Assembly: GCF_005145045.1 (NCBI RefSeq)
Contig: NZ_CP039691.1
Span: forward strand, 1,190,001-1,254,000
DNA length: 64,000 nt
Direction: 5' to 3'
Origin: Agrobacterium larrymoorei
GTDB taxonomy: Bacteria > Pseudomonadota > Alphaproteobacteria > Rhizobiales > Rhizobiaceae
Shown here: positions 54,344 through 63,132 of the stretch, piece after piece
How positions within the stretch are numbered: position 1 is the stretch's first letter
How the letters are laid out: the number at the start of each line of letters is the position of its first letter
Notes under the pieces: generated by a model
Databases searched by the model: none
What the model was told of the DNA's origin: nothing
Seen by the model: only the letters and a program-made list of their open reading frames with translations
Translations under genes and position numbers: made by a program

Positions 54344-55696
54344 ATGACACGTAAGATCAGACTGGGTGCATTTCTGCCGGGTGGCGGTCAGCACATCGCA
54401 GCGTGGCGTCATCCCGATCAGCCCGCAGATGGTGCGGTCAGTCTGGAGTTCCACAAGCAGCTGGCGCAGACGGCGGAGCGTGGACTTTTCGATGCATATT
54501 TTCTCGCCGATAATCTGGCGATCGGGTTTGGCGGGGCGAGGGAAGGCGGCAATGCGAAGGTGGCCGGGTTCGAACCGACAACGCTTTTCTCGGCGCTGGC
54601 GACCTTCACCAAAAATCTCGGCTTCATCGCCACCTCTTCGACAACCTATGAAGAGCCCTATCTGACAGCGCGCAAATTCGCTTCCCTCGATCTGATCTCC
54701 GGCGGGCGGGCCGGGTGGAATGTCGTGACGACAACGGGTGATCCGACCGCGCAGAACTTCAATCGCGATACGCAGTTGCCGCATGCAGACCGCTACAAAC
54801 GCGCTGCCGAGCATGTGGATGTCGTCAAACAGCTCTGGGATAGCTTCGAGGACGATGTCTTCGTGCGGGATGTGGAAAGTGGCGTTTTCTACGACAAGTC
54901 CCGGCTGCATGAGGCTAACCATCGGGGTGAGCATTTTCAGGTTCGCGGACCTCTGAACGTGTCGCGCTCGCCGCAGGGTCATCCGGTCATCGTTCAGGCG
55001 GGCCAATCGGATGATGGCCGCGGACTGGCAGCGGCCACCGCAGAGGTTATTTTCACGGCCCATCAGCATCTCGATACCGCGCAGGAATTCTACCGCGATA
55101 TCAAGAACCGCGCGCGTGGCTTCGGGCGCGATCCGAACCATATTCTCGTCATGCCCGGCGTGTCGCCCTTCGTTGGCAGAACGCAGGCGGAGGCGCAGGA
55201 AAAGTACGACAAGCTCACCTCCCTCATTCTGGAAGAGGATGGCGTGGGGCTGTTGAACGGGTTGACAGGCGGCACGCTGGATCTGCGCGGCTATGATCTC
55301 GATGGCCCGTTGCCAGTTGCGCCACCCACCGAGGGCATGAAGAGCCGTCAGGCGCTTCTTCGCCAGATCGCGGACGAAAACAACTTCACCATCCGCCAGC
55401 TCTATCAATGGGTGGCGTCCGCGCGCGGGCATTTTACCATCGTCGGTACGCCGGAAACGATTGTCGATACGCTACAGGAATGGTTCGAGAACGAAGCCGC
55501 CGATGGCTTCAACATATTGCCGCCATGGCTTCCAACCGCGCTGGATGACTTTGTCGATCTGGTGATCCCTGAGCTTCAGCGCCGCGGCCTTTTCAGAACG
55601 CAATATGAGGGCGCGACGCTGCGCGAAAACCTCGGTCTGCCATTCCCCATCAACCGCTGGACTGCTGCGCGCTCAGTCGTGCAAGCCGCTGAGTGA
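54344..55696 (+). CDS. FMN-dependent monooxygenase, NtaA/SnaA/DszA family
   Basis: This 450-residue luciferase-like TIM barrel uses reduced flavin to cleave organosulfur or aminopolycarboxylate compounds. Family features include GAFLPGGGQHIAAWRHP, AYFLADNLAIGF, TSSTTYEEPYLTARKFASLD, SGGRAGWNVVTT and PVIVQAGQSDDGR. It is the first gene of an operon with three sulfonate-type ABC transporter genes, which points to a sulfur-source substrate. No flavin reductase gene is in the operon. Confidence 0.9.
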   Translation: MTRKIRLGAFLPGGGQHIAAWRHPDQPADGAVSLEFHKQLAQTAERGLFDAYFLADNLAIGFGGAREGGNAKVAGFEPTTLFSALATFTKNLGFIATSSTTYEEPYLTARKFASLDLISGGRAGWNVVTTTGDPTAQNFNRDTQLPHADRYKRAAEHVDVVKQLWDSFEDDVFVRDVESGVFYDKSRLHEANHRGEHFQVRGPLNVSRSPQGHPVIVQAGQSDDGRGLAAATAEVIFTAHQHLDTAQEFYRDIKNRARGFGRDPNHILVMPGVSPFVGRTQAEAQEKYDKLTSLILEEDGVGLLNGLTGGTLDLRGYDLDGPLPVAPPTEGMKSRQALLRQIADENNFTIRQLYQWVASARGHFTIVGTPETIVDTLQEWFENEAADGFNILPPWLPTALDDFVDLVIPELQRRGLFRTQYEGATLRENLGLPFPINRWTAARSVVQAAE

Positions 55697-55705
55697 GGTC
55701 GCATC

Positions 55706-56554
55706 ATGTCTTATGAAGACGCCAAGAGTGTTCATCCAGCCCTGCTGAATTATCGCGAAGCGCGCCAAGAGCCATCCATCGTGCAGATTGCTGGCAACTA
55801 TCTGAAACCATTTCTGTCCAGATACGGTCTGGTGATCGCATTTCTGGCAGCCTGGCAGATTTCCAGCGTCTACGGCTGGATCAACCCTGCGGTCTTTCCC
55901 CGTCTGGATACGATCTTCCTTGCGCTGTGGAAGGGTATATCAAGCGGCGCTCTGCTGGGGGATATTGCGATCAGTCTTCAACGGTCCGGCATCGCCTTTG
56001 CCTCAGCCGTCATCATCGGCATCCCGCTTGGGCTGTTCATGGGGCAGGTCGCAGCCGTCGAAAGGGCGCTCGATCCGCTGCTTCAGTTTTTCCGCCAGAC
56101 ATCGGCGCTTGCCCTTTACCCTGTCTTTATTCTGCTTCTGGGTCTTGGAGAGACATCGAAGGTCTTCGTGATTTTCTGGGCCACGCTCTTCCCCATCCTG
56201 CTGTCCACGATCAGCGGTGTGAAGGAAGTGGATCGCAAGCTGATCGAGATGGCGAAGACCTATGGCGCGGGCTCCATTGCCATCTTCCGCCGTGTCGTTC
56301 TGCCTGCATCGGTGCCTGCCATTTTCGTGGGCCTTCGCCTTTCGGCAACCACCGCGCTGCTTCTGCTGATTGCCGCTGAAATGATCGGCGCGAATAAAGG
56401 CATCGGCTTTCAGGTGATGAACGCCCAGTACAATTTCCAGATACCGCTGATGTTCGCCGCCATTTTTCTTCTGGCTTTGCTCGGGCTTGCGGCAAATGCT
56501 CTGCTGGTTCTTCTGCAACGCAGGCTCTGCCGCTGGTCCGAACTCTCGCGATAG
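55706..56554 (+). CDS. Sulfonate/nitrate-type ABC transporter permease (SsuC-like)
   Basis: The 282-residue permease has six or so helices and the EAA-loop region DRKLIEMAKTYGAGSIAIFR followed by VVLPASVPAIFVGLRLS. It forms the membrane channel for the binding protein and ATPase encoded next. It lies 9 nt after the monooxygenase gene. Confidence 0.92.
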   Translation: MSYEDAKSVHPALLNYREARQEPSIVQIAGNYLKPFLSRYGLVIAFLAAWQISSVYGWINPAVFPRLDTIFLALWKGISSGALLGDIAISLQRSGIAFASAVIIGIPLGLFMGQVAAVERALDPLLQFFRQTSALALYPVFILLLGLGETSKVFVIFWATLFPILLSTISGVKEVDRKLIEMAKTYGAGSIAIFRRVVLPASVPAIFVGLRLSATTALLLLIAAEMIGANKGIGFQVMNAQYNFQIPLMFAAIFLLALLGLAANALLVLLQRRLCRWSELSR

Positions 56555-56662
56555 TTCCGGCATCCGCACATCTCACAGCTTTCATTTTCAACACGTTAGG
56601 GCGCCTCTTGCACGTCGCGGGACACGCATGGCCTCTAACGACAGCTATCAAGGGGAAAATCC

Positions 56663-57640
56663 ATGGCGTTTCATTCTCGTAAGCTTCTTCTTTCCGCAGC
56701 CATCCTTTTTGGCATCACCGGTGCCGCTTCCGCCGAGGATGTGAAGCTGCGCTATCTTGCGAGCCAGGGCGGCCTTGCCGCCCATGAACTTGCGGCCAAG
56801 CTTGGTTATTTCGATGGGACAGGCGTGACGGTGGAAACTGTTGGCTATGCTCAGGGCGGCCCGGCATCACTGTTCGCGCTGGCATCTGGAGACGTGGAGA
56901 TCGGCAGTGCCGCCACAGCCGCGGTGCTGAACTCGATCATTGGCGGAAACGACTTCGTCGCGGCCTATCCATCGAACGGCATCAATAATGAAGTACAGTC
57001 GGTTTTCTATGTGCTGGATGACAGCCCGATCAAGGGCATCAAGGATATTGCCGGCAAGACGATTGCCGTGAACACGCTTGGTGCGCATCTCGATTATACG
57101 ATCCGCGAGGCGCTGCACTCCGTCGATCTTCCCACGGATTCGGCAAAACCTGTCGTGGTGCCCGGCCCGCAACTGGAGCAGGTGCTGCGTTCCAAGCAGG
57201 TGGATATTGCCGCCTTCGGATATTGGCAGACCACTTTCGAGGGCGCTGCAAAGAAGAATGGCGGCATCCGCCCGATCTTCGATGATACCGATGTGCTGGG
57301 CGATATTGCGGGTGGCTTCGTGGTTCTGCGCCGCGATTTCATCAAGGCTCACCCAGAGGCCGCCAAGACATTCGTCGAGCAATCTCAGCGCGCGCTGGAT
57401 TATGCCCGCGAGCATCCTGAAGAAACCAAGAAAATCTTTGCCAAGGCGCTGGAAGAGCGCGGTGAAAACCCGGAGCTGGCGCAGTACTTCCTTGGCTATG
57501 GCGTTCGCCCCGGTGGCAAGGCCGTCGACCGCGACCTTCAGTTCTGGATCGACATTCTGACGCGCGAAGGCAAGGTGAAGGAAGGGCAGATCACCGCCAA
57601 GAATATTCTGTACTCGCCTGAAACCGCAGCCAGCAATTAA
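56663..57640 (+). CDS. Sulfonate-type ABC transporter substrate-binding protein (SsuA-like)
   Basis: This 325-residue periplasmic protein has a signal peptide (LLLSAAILFGITGAASA, cut before EDVKLR) and the NMT1/SsuA fold (YLASQGGLAAHELAAKLGYF, VETVGYAQGGPASLFALASG, VNTLGAHLDYTIREAL). AAGGGGAAAA precedes the ATG. The 108-nt gap before it may allow an extra promoter or mRNA processing, as binding proteins are usually made in excess. Confidence 0.92.
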   Translation: MAFHSRKLLLSAAILFGITGAASAEDVKLRYLASQGGLAAHELAAKLGYFDGTGVTVETVGYAQGGPASLFALASGDVEIGSAATAAVLNSIIGGNDFVAAYPSNGINNEVQSVFYVLDDSPIKGIKDIAGKTIAVNTLGAHLDYTIREALHSVDLPTDSAKPVVVPGPQLEQVLRSKQVDIAAFGYWQTTFEGAAKKNGGIRPIFDDTDVLGDIAGGFVVLRRDFIKAHPEAAKTFVEQSQRALDYAREHPEETKKIFAKALEERGENPELAQYFLGYGVRPGGKAVDRDLQFWIDILTREGKVKEGQITAKNILYSPETAASN

Positions 57641-57646
57641 GGGGCG

Positions 57647-58420
57647 ATGAAGATGAGTGTCGCGCAAACCCTGCGTGGAGAGGTGGCTATCCGCCATCTC
57701 TCCAAGTCCTACCACCTGAACGGCAAGCCTTTTCAGGTGCTGAAAGACATCAACCTGCATATCCGCTCCGGCGAGAGCCTTGCCATCGTCGGCGCAAGCG
57801 GCTCAGGTAAAACCACGCTTTTGCGTGTTCTTGCGGGATTGGAAGAGGCGGATGGCGGCGATGTGCTGATCGACGGTGCTGCGATCCGTGGCGTTGGCAA
57901 GGAGCGCGCGGTCATCTTTCAGGAGCCACGGCTCCTGCCATGGCTGACGGTTCTGGATAATGTCGCTTTCGGCCTGGAAACGCAGGGCGTCGCGCGCGAG
58001 GAGGCACGCAGCCGTGCCCGGCACTACGTCAATCTGGTGGGCTTGCAACAGTTCGAAGAGGCCTATCCGCGCCAGCTTTCTGGCGGCATGGCGCAGCGTG
58101 TCGGCATTGCGCGTGCGCTTGCGGTCCAGCCGGAAATCTTGCTGCTGGATGAGCCGCTGGGCGCACTCGATGCCATGACGAAGATCGGCATGCAGCAGGA
58201 ACTGGCCCGCATCTGGCGCGAGGAAGACGTGACGACCGTTCTCGTGACGCATGATCTGGAGGAGGCGATCTATCTGGCCGACCGCATCCTGATCCTGCCG
58301 CGCGAGAAAGGCGCATCACCGCGCATCATCGATATCGACCTGCCGCGTCCGCGGGATCGCAGCTCAGCGGCTTTCGTGCGCCAGCGCGAAGAATTGCTGC
58401 GGCTTTTCGGCCTGCACTAA
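57647..58420 (+). CDS. Sulfonate-type ABC transporter ATPase (SsuB-like)
   Basis: This 257-residue ATPase has Walker A GASGSGKT at 49-56, a Q-loop (VIFQEPRLLPWLTVLDNVAF), the signature LSGGMAQRVGIARAL, Walker B ILLLDEPLGALDAMT and the switch His in VLVTHDLEEAIYLAD. It completes the transporter. It starts 6 nt after the binding-protein stop, with AAGGGG overlapping that stop. Confidence 0.94.
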   Translation: MKMSVAQTLRGEVAIRHLSKSYHLNGKPFQVLKDINLHIRSGESLAIVGASGSGKTTLLRVLAGLEEADGGDVLIDGAAIRGVGKERAVIFQEPRLLPWLTVLDNVAFGLETQGVAREEARSRARHYVNLVGLQQFEEAYPRQLSGGMAQRVGIARALAVQPEILLLDEPLGALDAMTKIGMQQELARIWREEDVTTVLVTHDLEEAIYLADRILILPREKGASPRIIDIDLPRPRDRSSAAFVRQREELLRLFGLH

Positions 58421-58992
58421 ACTGGCGGATGCCTGTGCATCGCCTTCCATTGTTCGTTGCTGAGTGCGTAAGTCACGTGTGGCTTCAGCTGGGGGTGCGT
58501 ATCTGGCACGCGCGGATGGTCGAAATCCCGGGATGGGTCGCGGATGAGGCCGATGCGTTTCATGACGGCTGTCGAGCGGTGGTTGTCATGGACCGCGAAG
58601 GACACGATTTCGCTGAGCTGTTTCTCATCGAATGACATGGAAAGCAGCGCTTTCGCGGCTTCCGTCACGAAGCCCTGGCCCCAATAGGGGGCAGCGAGAC
58701 GCCAGCCGATTTCCATCGTGCCGGGTGGGAAAACGCCGTCTACAGTGACAGGAGAGATGCCACAGAAGCCCATTGGCTTGCCAGTCTCACGATGCTCCAG
58801 AGCGTAGAAACCGAAGCCGGTGGCGTGGATCATATCGTTGATACGCTCCAGCAAGGCGTCCGATTCCTGCTGGTCGCGGCGCATGGGGAAGAATTCCATG
58901 ACCTGAGGATCGGAATTGATCTCATGAAAAAGCGCCCGGTCGTCATCCTTCCAGTCGCGAATGATGAGACGCCGGGTGCCGCTGATGATCAT
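58417..58992 (-). CDS. GNAT family N-acetyltransferase (RimJ/RimL type)
   Basis: This 191-residue acetyltransferase has TRRLIIRDWKDDDRALFHEI and MEIGWRLAAPYWGQGFVTEA (acetyl-CoA loop), then VHDNHRSTAVMKRIGL. The target is unknown. The start overlaps the serB stop (ATGA), so the two are cotranscribed. Its 3' end overlaps the convergent SsuB gene by 4 bp. Confidence 0.88.
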   Translation of the reverse strand: MIISGTRRLIIRDWKDDDRALFHEINSDPQVMEFFPMRRDQQESDALLERINDMIHATGFGFYALEHRETGKPMGFCGISPVTVDGVFPPGTMEIGWRLAAPYWGQGFVTEAAKALLSMSFDEKQLSEIVSFAVHDNHRSTAVMKRIGLIRDPSRDFDHPRVPDTHPQLKPHVTYALSNEQWKAMHRHPPV

Positions 58993-59879
58993 GGGGTCAC
59001 GAAATCCGCTTTGCGGTAACCCTGAAGATAGAGCAGCGCGGTCAGATCGCCGTGGTCGATGCGGATCTGTGCTTCCGCCGCAACAGCGGGCTTGGCGTGC
59101 AGGGCAACGCCGCTGCCCGCGAGGTGGAGCATGCCGAGATCGTTTGCGCCATCGCCAACTGCAATTGCGTCCTTCGGGGAAATGCCAAGTGTCTGCGCAA
59201 TGTCGTTCAACGCATCGACCTTGGCCTGCTTACCCAGAATAGGCTCGGCAACCGTGCCATCGAGATGGCCGTCCTGCTCGCCGAGAATATTGGCGCGGTT
59301 CTCGTCAAAGCCCAGCATTTCCGCCACGCGCGAGGTGAATACGGTAAAGCCGCCGGAAACCAGAGCCGTGTAAAAGCCTTTCGCCTTCATCGTGGCGATC
59401 AATTCCTTTCCGCCCGGCGTCAGCGTAATCCGTTTCTCGATAACATCGCCGATGACCGATGTCGGCAAGCCCTTCAGCAGCGCCACGCGCTCGCGCAATG
59501 CGGGTTCGAACTCGATTTCGCCGTTCATGGCGCGGGCGGTGATGGCAGATACTTTTTCTTTCAGGCCCACTTCTGCGGCAAGCTCATCGATGCATTCCTG
59601 TCCGATCATGGTGGAATCCATATCCGCGATCAGGATTTTCTTGCGGCGTTCGTCCTGCTCCTGAATGGCGATATCGATTGGTCGGTCCACGACAGCCATC
59701 CGCAGCACCCTTTGGGCGGCGGCAAGATCGGTTCCTTCCCGCAACACCAGATCGCAGGCAATGCCATCTGCCAGCCAGTAAAGGCCGGACGCATCCAGTG
59801 CTTTCGCCGCACTTTCGGCGATAGTGGAATTCAGAACAGGGTTTGACGGATTGGCGATAAGCGTGGCAACGAGAGCCAT
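58989..59879 (-). CDS. serB: Phosphoserine phosphatase SerB
   Basis: SerB makes serine from phosphoserine. The 296-residue protein has an N-terminal ACT-like domain and then the HAD core: LIADMDSTMIGQECIDEL (Asp86 nucleophile, Asp88), LVSGGFTVFT, the Lys in GKQAKVDAL and GDGANDLGML. The ATG at 59877-59879 overlaps the divergent miaA start, so its promoter must lie inside miaA unless translation starts further in. The frame is open to 59993. Confidence 0.95.
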   Translation of the reverse strand: MALVATLIANPSNPVLNSTIAESAAKALDASGLYWLADGIACDLVLREGTDLAAAQRVLRMAVVDRPIDIAIQEQDERRKKILIADMDSTMIGQECIDELAAEVGLKEKVSAITARAMNGEIEFEPALRERVALLKGLPTSVIGDVIEKRITLTPGGKELIATMKAKGFYTALVSGGFTVFTSRVAEMLGFDENRANILGEQDGHLDGTVAEPILGKQAKVDALNDIAQTLGISPKDAIAVGDGANDLGMLHLAGSGVALHAKPAVAAEAQIRIDHGDLTALLYLQGYRKADFVTP

Positions 59880-60774
59880 GATGAAAAACCTTGATGATAA
59901 ATTCGATGCGATCCTGATAACCGGCCCGACGGCAAGCGGCAAGTCCGCGCTTGCTGTTCGTTTGGCCGAACAGCACAACGGCGTCGTCATCAACGCGGAT
60001 AGTATGCAGGTCTATGATACCTTGCGCGTGCTGACAGCGCGCCCGTCAGAAGAAGACATGCAGGGCATTCCACACCATCTTTACGGTCATATCCCCGCCA
60101 GTTCTCTCTATTCCACCGGCGAATGGTTGCGGGAGATCAGCGCCTTGCTGACTGAACTCCTCGCGGAGGGCCGTCTGCCCGTCATCGTGGGTGGCACCGG
60201 TCTTTATTTCAAAGCGCTGACCGGCGGCCTTTCGGACATGCCGCCAATCCCCGCCGATATTCGCGAGCGTTACCGGCAACGCCTGATCGAAGAGGGCAGC
60301 GCGCCACTCCATCAGGAACTGCAAGCTCGCGATCCCGCAATGGCAACGGTGCTGAAACCGGCGGATGGCCAGCGCATCGTCCGCGCGCTGGAGGTGCTGG
60401 AAGCGACGGGCAGCTCGATCAGGACCTATCAGACAACAAGCGGCCCGATGATCATAGACCCCGACCGTGCGCAAAAACTCGTGGTGCTGCCAGAGCGCAG
60501 CATCCTGCACGAGCGCATAAACCGCCGCTTCGAAAACATGATGCAAAGCGGCGCTGTGGAGGAGGTGCAGGCCTTGCTCTCCCTCGACCTTCCACCGGAT
60601 TCCACCGCGCTGAAAGCCATAGGCGTCTCACAGATTGCAGAGATGCTGGCAGGTCGCATGAGCCAGGAAGACGTGACAGAAAAATCCGCCGCCGCCACCC
60701 GCCAATATGCCAAGCGCCAGATGACCTGGTTCAGAAACCAGATGGGCGAGGATTGGCAGCGGGTTGCGTCTTAA
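59878..60774 (+). CDS. miaA: tRNA dimethylallyltransferase MiaA
   Basis: MiaA prenylates A37 of tRNAs that read UNN codons. The 298-residue protein has the P-loop GPTASGKS at 16-23, INADSMQVYDTLRVLTARPS, VIVGGTGLYFKALTGG and the C-terminal RQYAKRQMTWFRNQ. Start ATGATG at 59878/59881; the start overlaps serB on the other strand. Confidence 0.95.
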   Translation: MMKNLDDKFDAILITGPTASGKSALAVRLAEQHNGVVINADSMQVYDTLRVLTARPSEEDMQGIPHHLYGHIPASSLYSTGEWLREISALLTELLAEGRLPVIVGGTGLYFKALTGGLSDMPPIPADIRERYRQRLIEEGSAPLHQELQARDPAMATVLKPADGQRIVRALEVLEATGSSIRTYQTTSGPMIIDPDRAQKLVVLPERSILHERINRRFENMMQSGAVEEVQALLSLDLPPDSTALKAIGVSQIAEMLAGRMSQEDVTEKSAAATRQYAKRQMTWFRNQMGEDWQRVAS

Positions 60775-60782
60775 ACTCGCGA

Positions 60783-62762
60783 TCAGTCCTCCCGGTACAA
60801 ATTACCGAGTGGTTTTTTCAACAGTGTTTCTCTCAGAGACGGGCGCTGTTCGACTGTTGAGAATGATCGCGTTGCGTCTCGTTCAAAATCCGTGCGGCTG
60901 GTGCCGTAGCCGGTTTCTGTGGTTTGCGAGAGGCGGGGCAGGGCGCCTGCGGGGCCGCGGGGGAGCATGTCTGGGCGGTAGGGTTCCTGGCCGGTGTTTC
61001 CCGTTTCGCTGAATTCGCGGGACCAGCTTTCCAGCTCGCCGTCGTCGTAATCCTTGGAGACTTTCGCGTCGTAGCTCTGCTGGAAGCCGGAAATGTTTGG
61101 GCCTGCGACGGATCGCATGCGTTTGACGATGGAGCGCAGGTCCACCGTGTCGGGAGTGTCCTCGTGAATGGCAGGGGCGATGCCGTTGGCTTTCGGCAGC
61201 ATGTTTTCCGCCACGCGGTTGAACCGCATGCGCATAGGCACGCTGATGGCCTCGCCGAAGGCGATGGCTTCGCCGTTGCCGATGGAGGCGAGGAAGCTGG
61301 TTGTGGGTGACGAGGAATTCGGGATGGCCGAGCGGATGATTTCCTGGTCGCTCTCATTGGAAAGCCGCATGGCGAAGACGGTGGAGCATTGCGAGAGGAT
61401 CGTCTGATCCAGTTCGCCGGGCCGCTGGGTGATGATGCCGAGCGAGACGCCGTATTTGCGGCCCTCCTTGGCAATGCGGGCAATCGCCTGTCTTGTGGGG
61501 AAGAAGCCGAGATTGGGGTCTGCGGGCACATAACGATGCGCTTCTTCGCAAACTACCAGCGTATGAATGGCCCCCTGGCTCCACAGCGCCAGTTCGAAGG
61601 CCATGCGGCAGAGAACCGATGCAACGGAATTGACGACCTCTGACGGGATACCTGCCAGCTGGAAGACGGAGATCGGCTTGCCTTCTCCCGGAACGCGGAA
61701 GATATGCGCCACGGTCTCCATGATCGTATCGCTGATCGTGTTATTGGAGAACATGAAGTGGTAGCGCGGATCGTTGATGGCCGCCATGATGCGCATTTTA
61801 AGATTGCGCAGAACCGGCTTTTCGACGCGGCCTTCAAGCCTGCCGAGACGCTCGTCGATCAGCGCCAGCAGGTCGGCGATGCGGTAGGGTACGGGCGTAT
61901 CCGCCGTCAGCGAGGATTTTTCTGAGGCGCGGCGTACATGCGAGATCTCGGTTCCACGGAAAGCGCGCTTGGCCTCCGGGATCATGTCACGCAGAATGTC
62001 CAGCTCGTCTGCCGCCGGTTTCTGGCCACGGAACAGCACTTCGACAAATTCTTCCAGCTTCATCAGCCAGAAGGGCAGATCCAGCGTGTCGGTGTCGATA
62101 ACGACAGAGGTGGTCGGGAAGGCCGCCGCGAATTCATTATGAGGATCGAGAATGAGCACGCGAAGCTTCGGGTCTTTCTCGATGGCCTTGTTCAGAAGCA
62201 GCGAAACGGCGGTGGACTTGCCGACGCCGGTGGAGCCGAGGACCGCGAAATGCTTGGAGAGCATCTCGGGAATGCTGATCGTCGCATCGATCGTCTCATC
62301 CTGCGTCAGACGCCCGACGATGGTGCTGCCCTTGCCGGTGTTCTCGTAGATGCGCATCAGATCGCTGGCGCGGATGCGGTGGGCGATGGCGCCGAGATAG
62401 GGGTAGCGTGAAATGCCGCTGGAGAAACGTTCGCTGCCATCGCCGGTGCGATAGATTTCGCCGAGTAGCTCGACTTCGATCAGCAGCGTATTGTTGCCGC
62501 GCTCGGACCAGTGGCGCGCATCGGTGTTCATGGCGTAGGTGAGGGCGGCCACACGGGTCTCGCCGAGATCGATAGAGATCAGCCGGCCCACGGACCAAAG
62601 TTGCGCGAATTCGAGATTGCCGGGTTCGACGGTGGCGGAAATGGTGGCGCGGGAGCCGTTGCAGGAGATGACGTGGCCCAGCAGGCGGTTGCCAGAGGTG
62701 GAGTCGTCGCGGCGGTCTTGCTCGCCAGCCTTTGCGGATTTACGCAGATCGTCGTTAAACAC
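60783..62762 (-). CDS. HerA/DUF87-type ATPase
   Basis: This 659-residue FtsK/HerA-like ATPase has an N-terminal HAS-barrel (about 25-150), Walker A GSTGVGKS at 176-183, a Walker B-like LVVCEEAHRYVP, the sensor GIITQRPGELDQTILSQC and an Arg finger region around FAMRLSNESDQ. HerA proteins act as hexameric translocases in end resection with NurA, or in defence systems. No nuclease partner is adjacent. The C-terminal 100 residues are probably disordered. The start is GTG at 62762 with GGGGAAA upstream. Confidence 0.88.
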   Translation of the reverse strand: MFNDDLRKSAKAGEQDRRDDSTSGNRLLGHVISCNGSRATISATVEPGNLEFAQLWSVGRLISIDLGETRVAALTYAMNTDARHWSERGNNTLLIEVELLGEIYRTGDGSERFSSGISRYPYLGAIAHRIRASDLMRIYENTGKGSTIVGRLTQDETIDATISIPEMLSKHFAVLGSTGVGKSTAVSLLLNKAIEKDPKLRVLILDPHNEFAAAFPTTSVVIDTDTLDLPFWLMKLEEFVEVLFRGQKPAADELDILRDMIPEAKRAFRGTEISHVRRASEKSSLTADTPVPYRIADLLALIDERLGRLEGRVEKPVLRNLKMRIMAAINDPRYHFMFSNNTISDTIMETVAHIFRVPGEGKPISVFQLAGIPSEVVNSVASVLCRMAFELALWSQGAIHTLVVCEEAHRYVPADPNLGFFPTRQAIARIAKEGRKYGVSLGIITQRPGELDQTILSQCSTVFAMRLSNESDQEIIRSAIPNSSSPTTSFLASIGNGEAIAFGEAISVPMRMRFNRVAENMLPKANGIAPAIHEDTPDTVDLRSIVKRMRSVAGPNISGFQQSYDAKVSKDYDDGELESWSREFSETGNTGQEPYRPDMLPRGPAGALPRLSQTTETGYGTSRTDFERDATRSFSTVEQRPSLRETLLKKPLGNLYRED

Positions 62763-62958
62763 GCGTTTCCCCTGTCATGTCGCTATTCTTATTGTTCGAC
62801 GTTCCCTCCATGTTAAACGACCGCATTTAACAACTGGTGTAATGCACGCGCACATTTGTTTCGTCTGATGACGGTTTTTGGCAATAAACTTCATCGCGCG
62901 CGATTTTTTCCGCAATTTGCGTTGACGGAGCCCGTGTTTCTGTCTAACACTCCGCCCC

Positions 62959-63015
62959 ATGAAAAATCTTAACGTACTTATCGTGGTGGGACGGCGCATG
63001 GGCAGGATGGTGTAA
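62959..63015 (+). CDS. Leader peptide of the ilvI attenuator
   Basis: ATG at 62959 to TAA at 63013-63015 encodes MKNLNVLIVVGRRMGRMV. Seven of 18 residues are Leu, Val or Ile, clustered as VLIVV. It is followed by alternative stems and an intrinsic terminator just before acetolactate synthase. This is the expected arrangement for translational attenuation by branched-chain aminoacyl-tRNA shortage. Confidence 0.8.
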   Translation: MKNLNVLIVVGRRMGRMV

Positions 63016-63070
63016 CCATCCGGCGAAAGTACCCATGCGCTGAACGAGGCTCCTCTAGGGGCCTTTTTTT
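62994..63070 (+). promoter_or_regulatory. Transcription attenuator of ilvI
   Basis: GCGCATGGG (62994-63002) pairs with CCCATGCGC (63032-63040), and an inner hairpin GGATGGT/ACCATCC overlaps the leader stop. The terminator stem AGGCTCC/GGGGCCT (63047-63053/63058-63064) is followed by seven T. A ribosome stalled on the VLIVV codons would disturb the first stem and change folding downstream. Confidence 0.75.
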
Positions 63071-63132
63071 ATGTCTCCACTTGGGCCGCAAGGCTCAGCG
63101 ATATCCAAAGCCAAATCGGGATGGAACAGGCA

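Noticed and set aside
60783..62762. HerA-type ATPase as part of an antiphage defence system
   Set aside because: No nuclease, SIR2, DUF4297 or other defence partner is adjacent; the neighbours are miaA and ilvI, so a housekeeping role is more likely.
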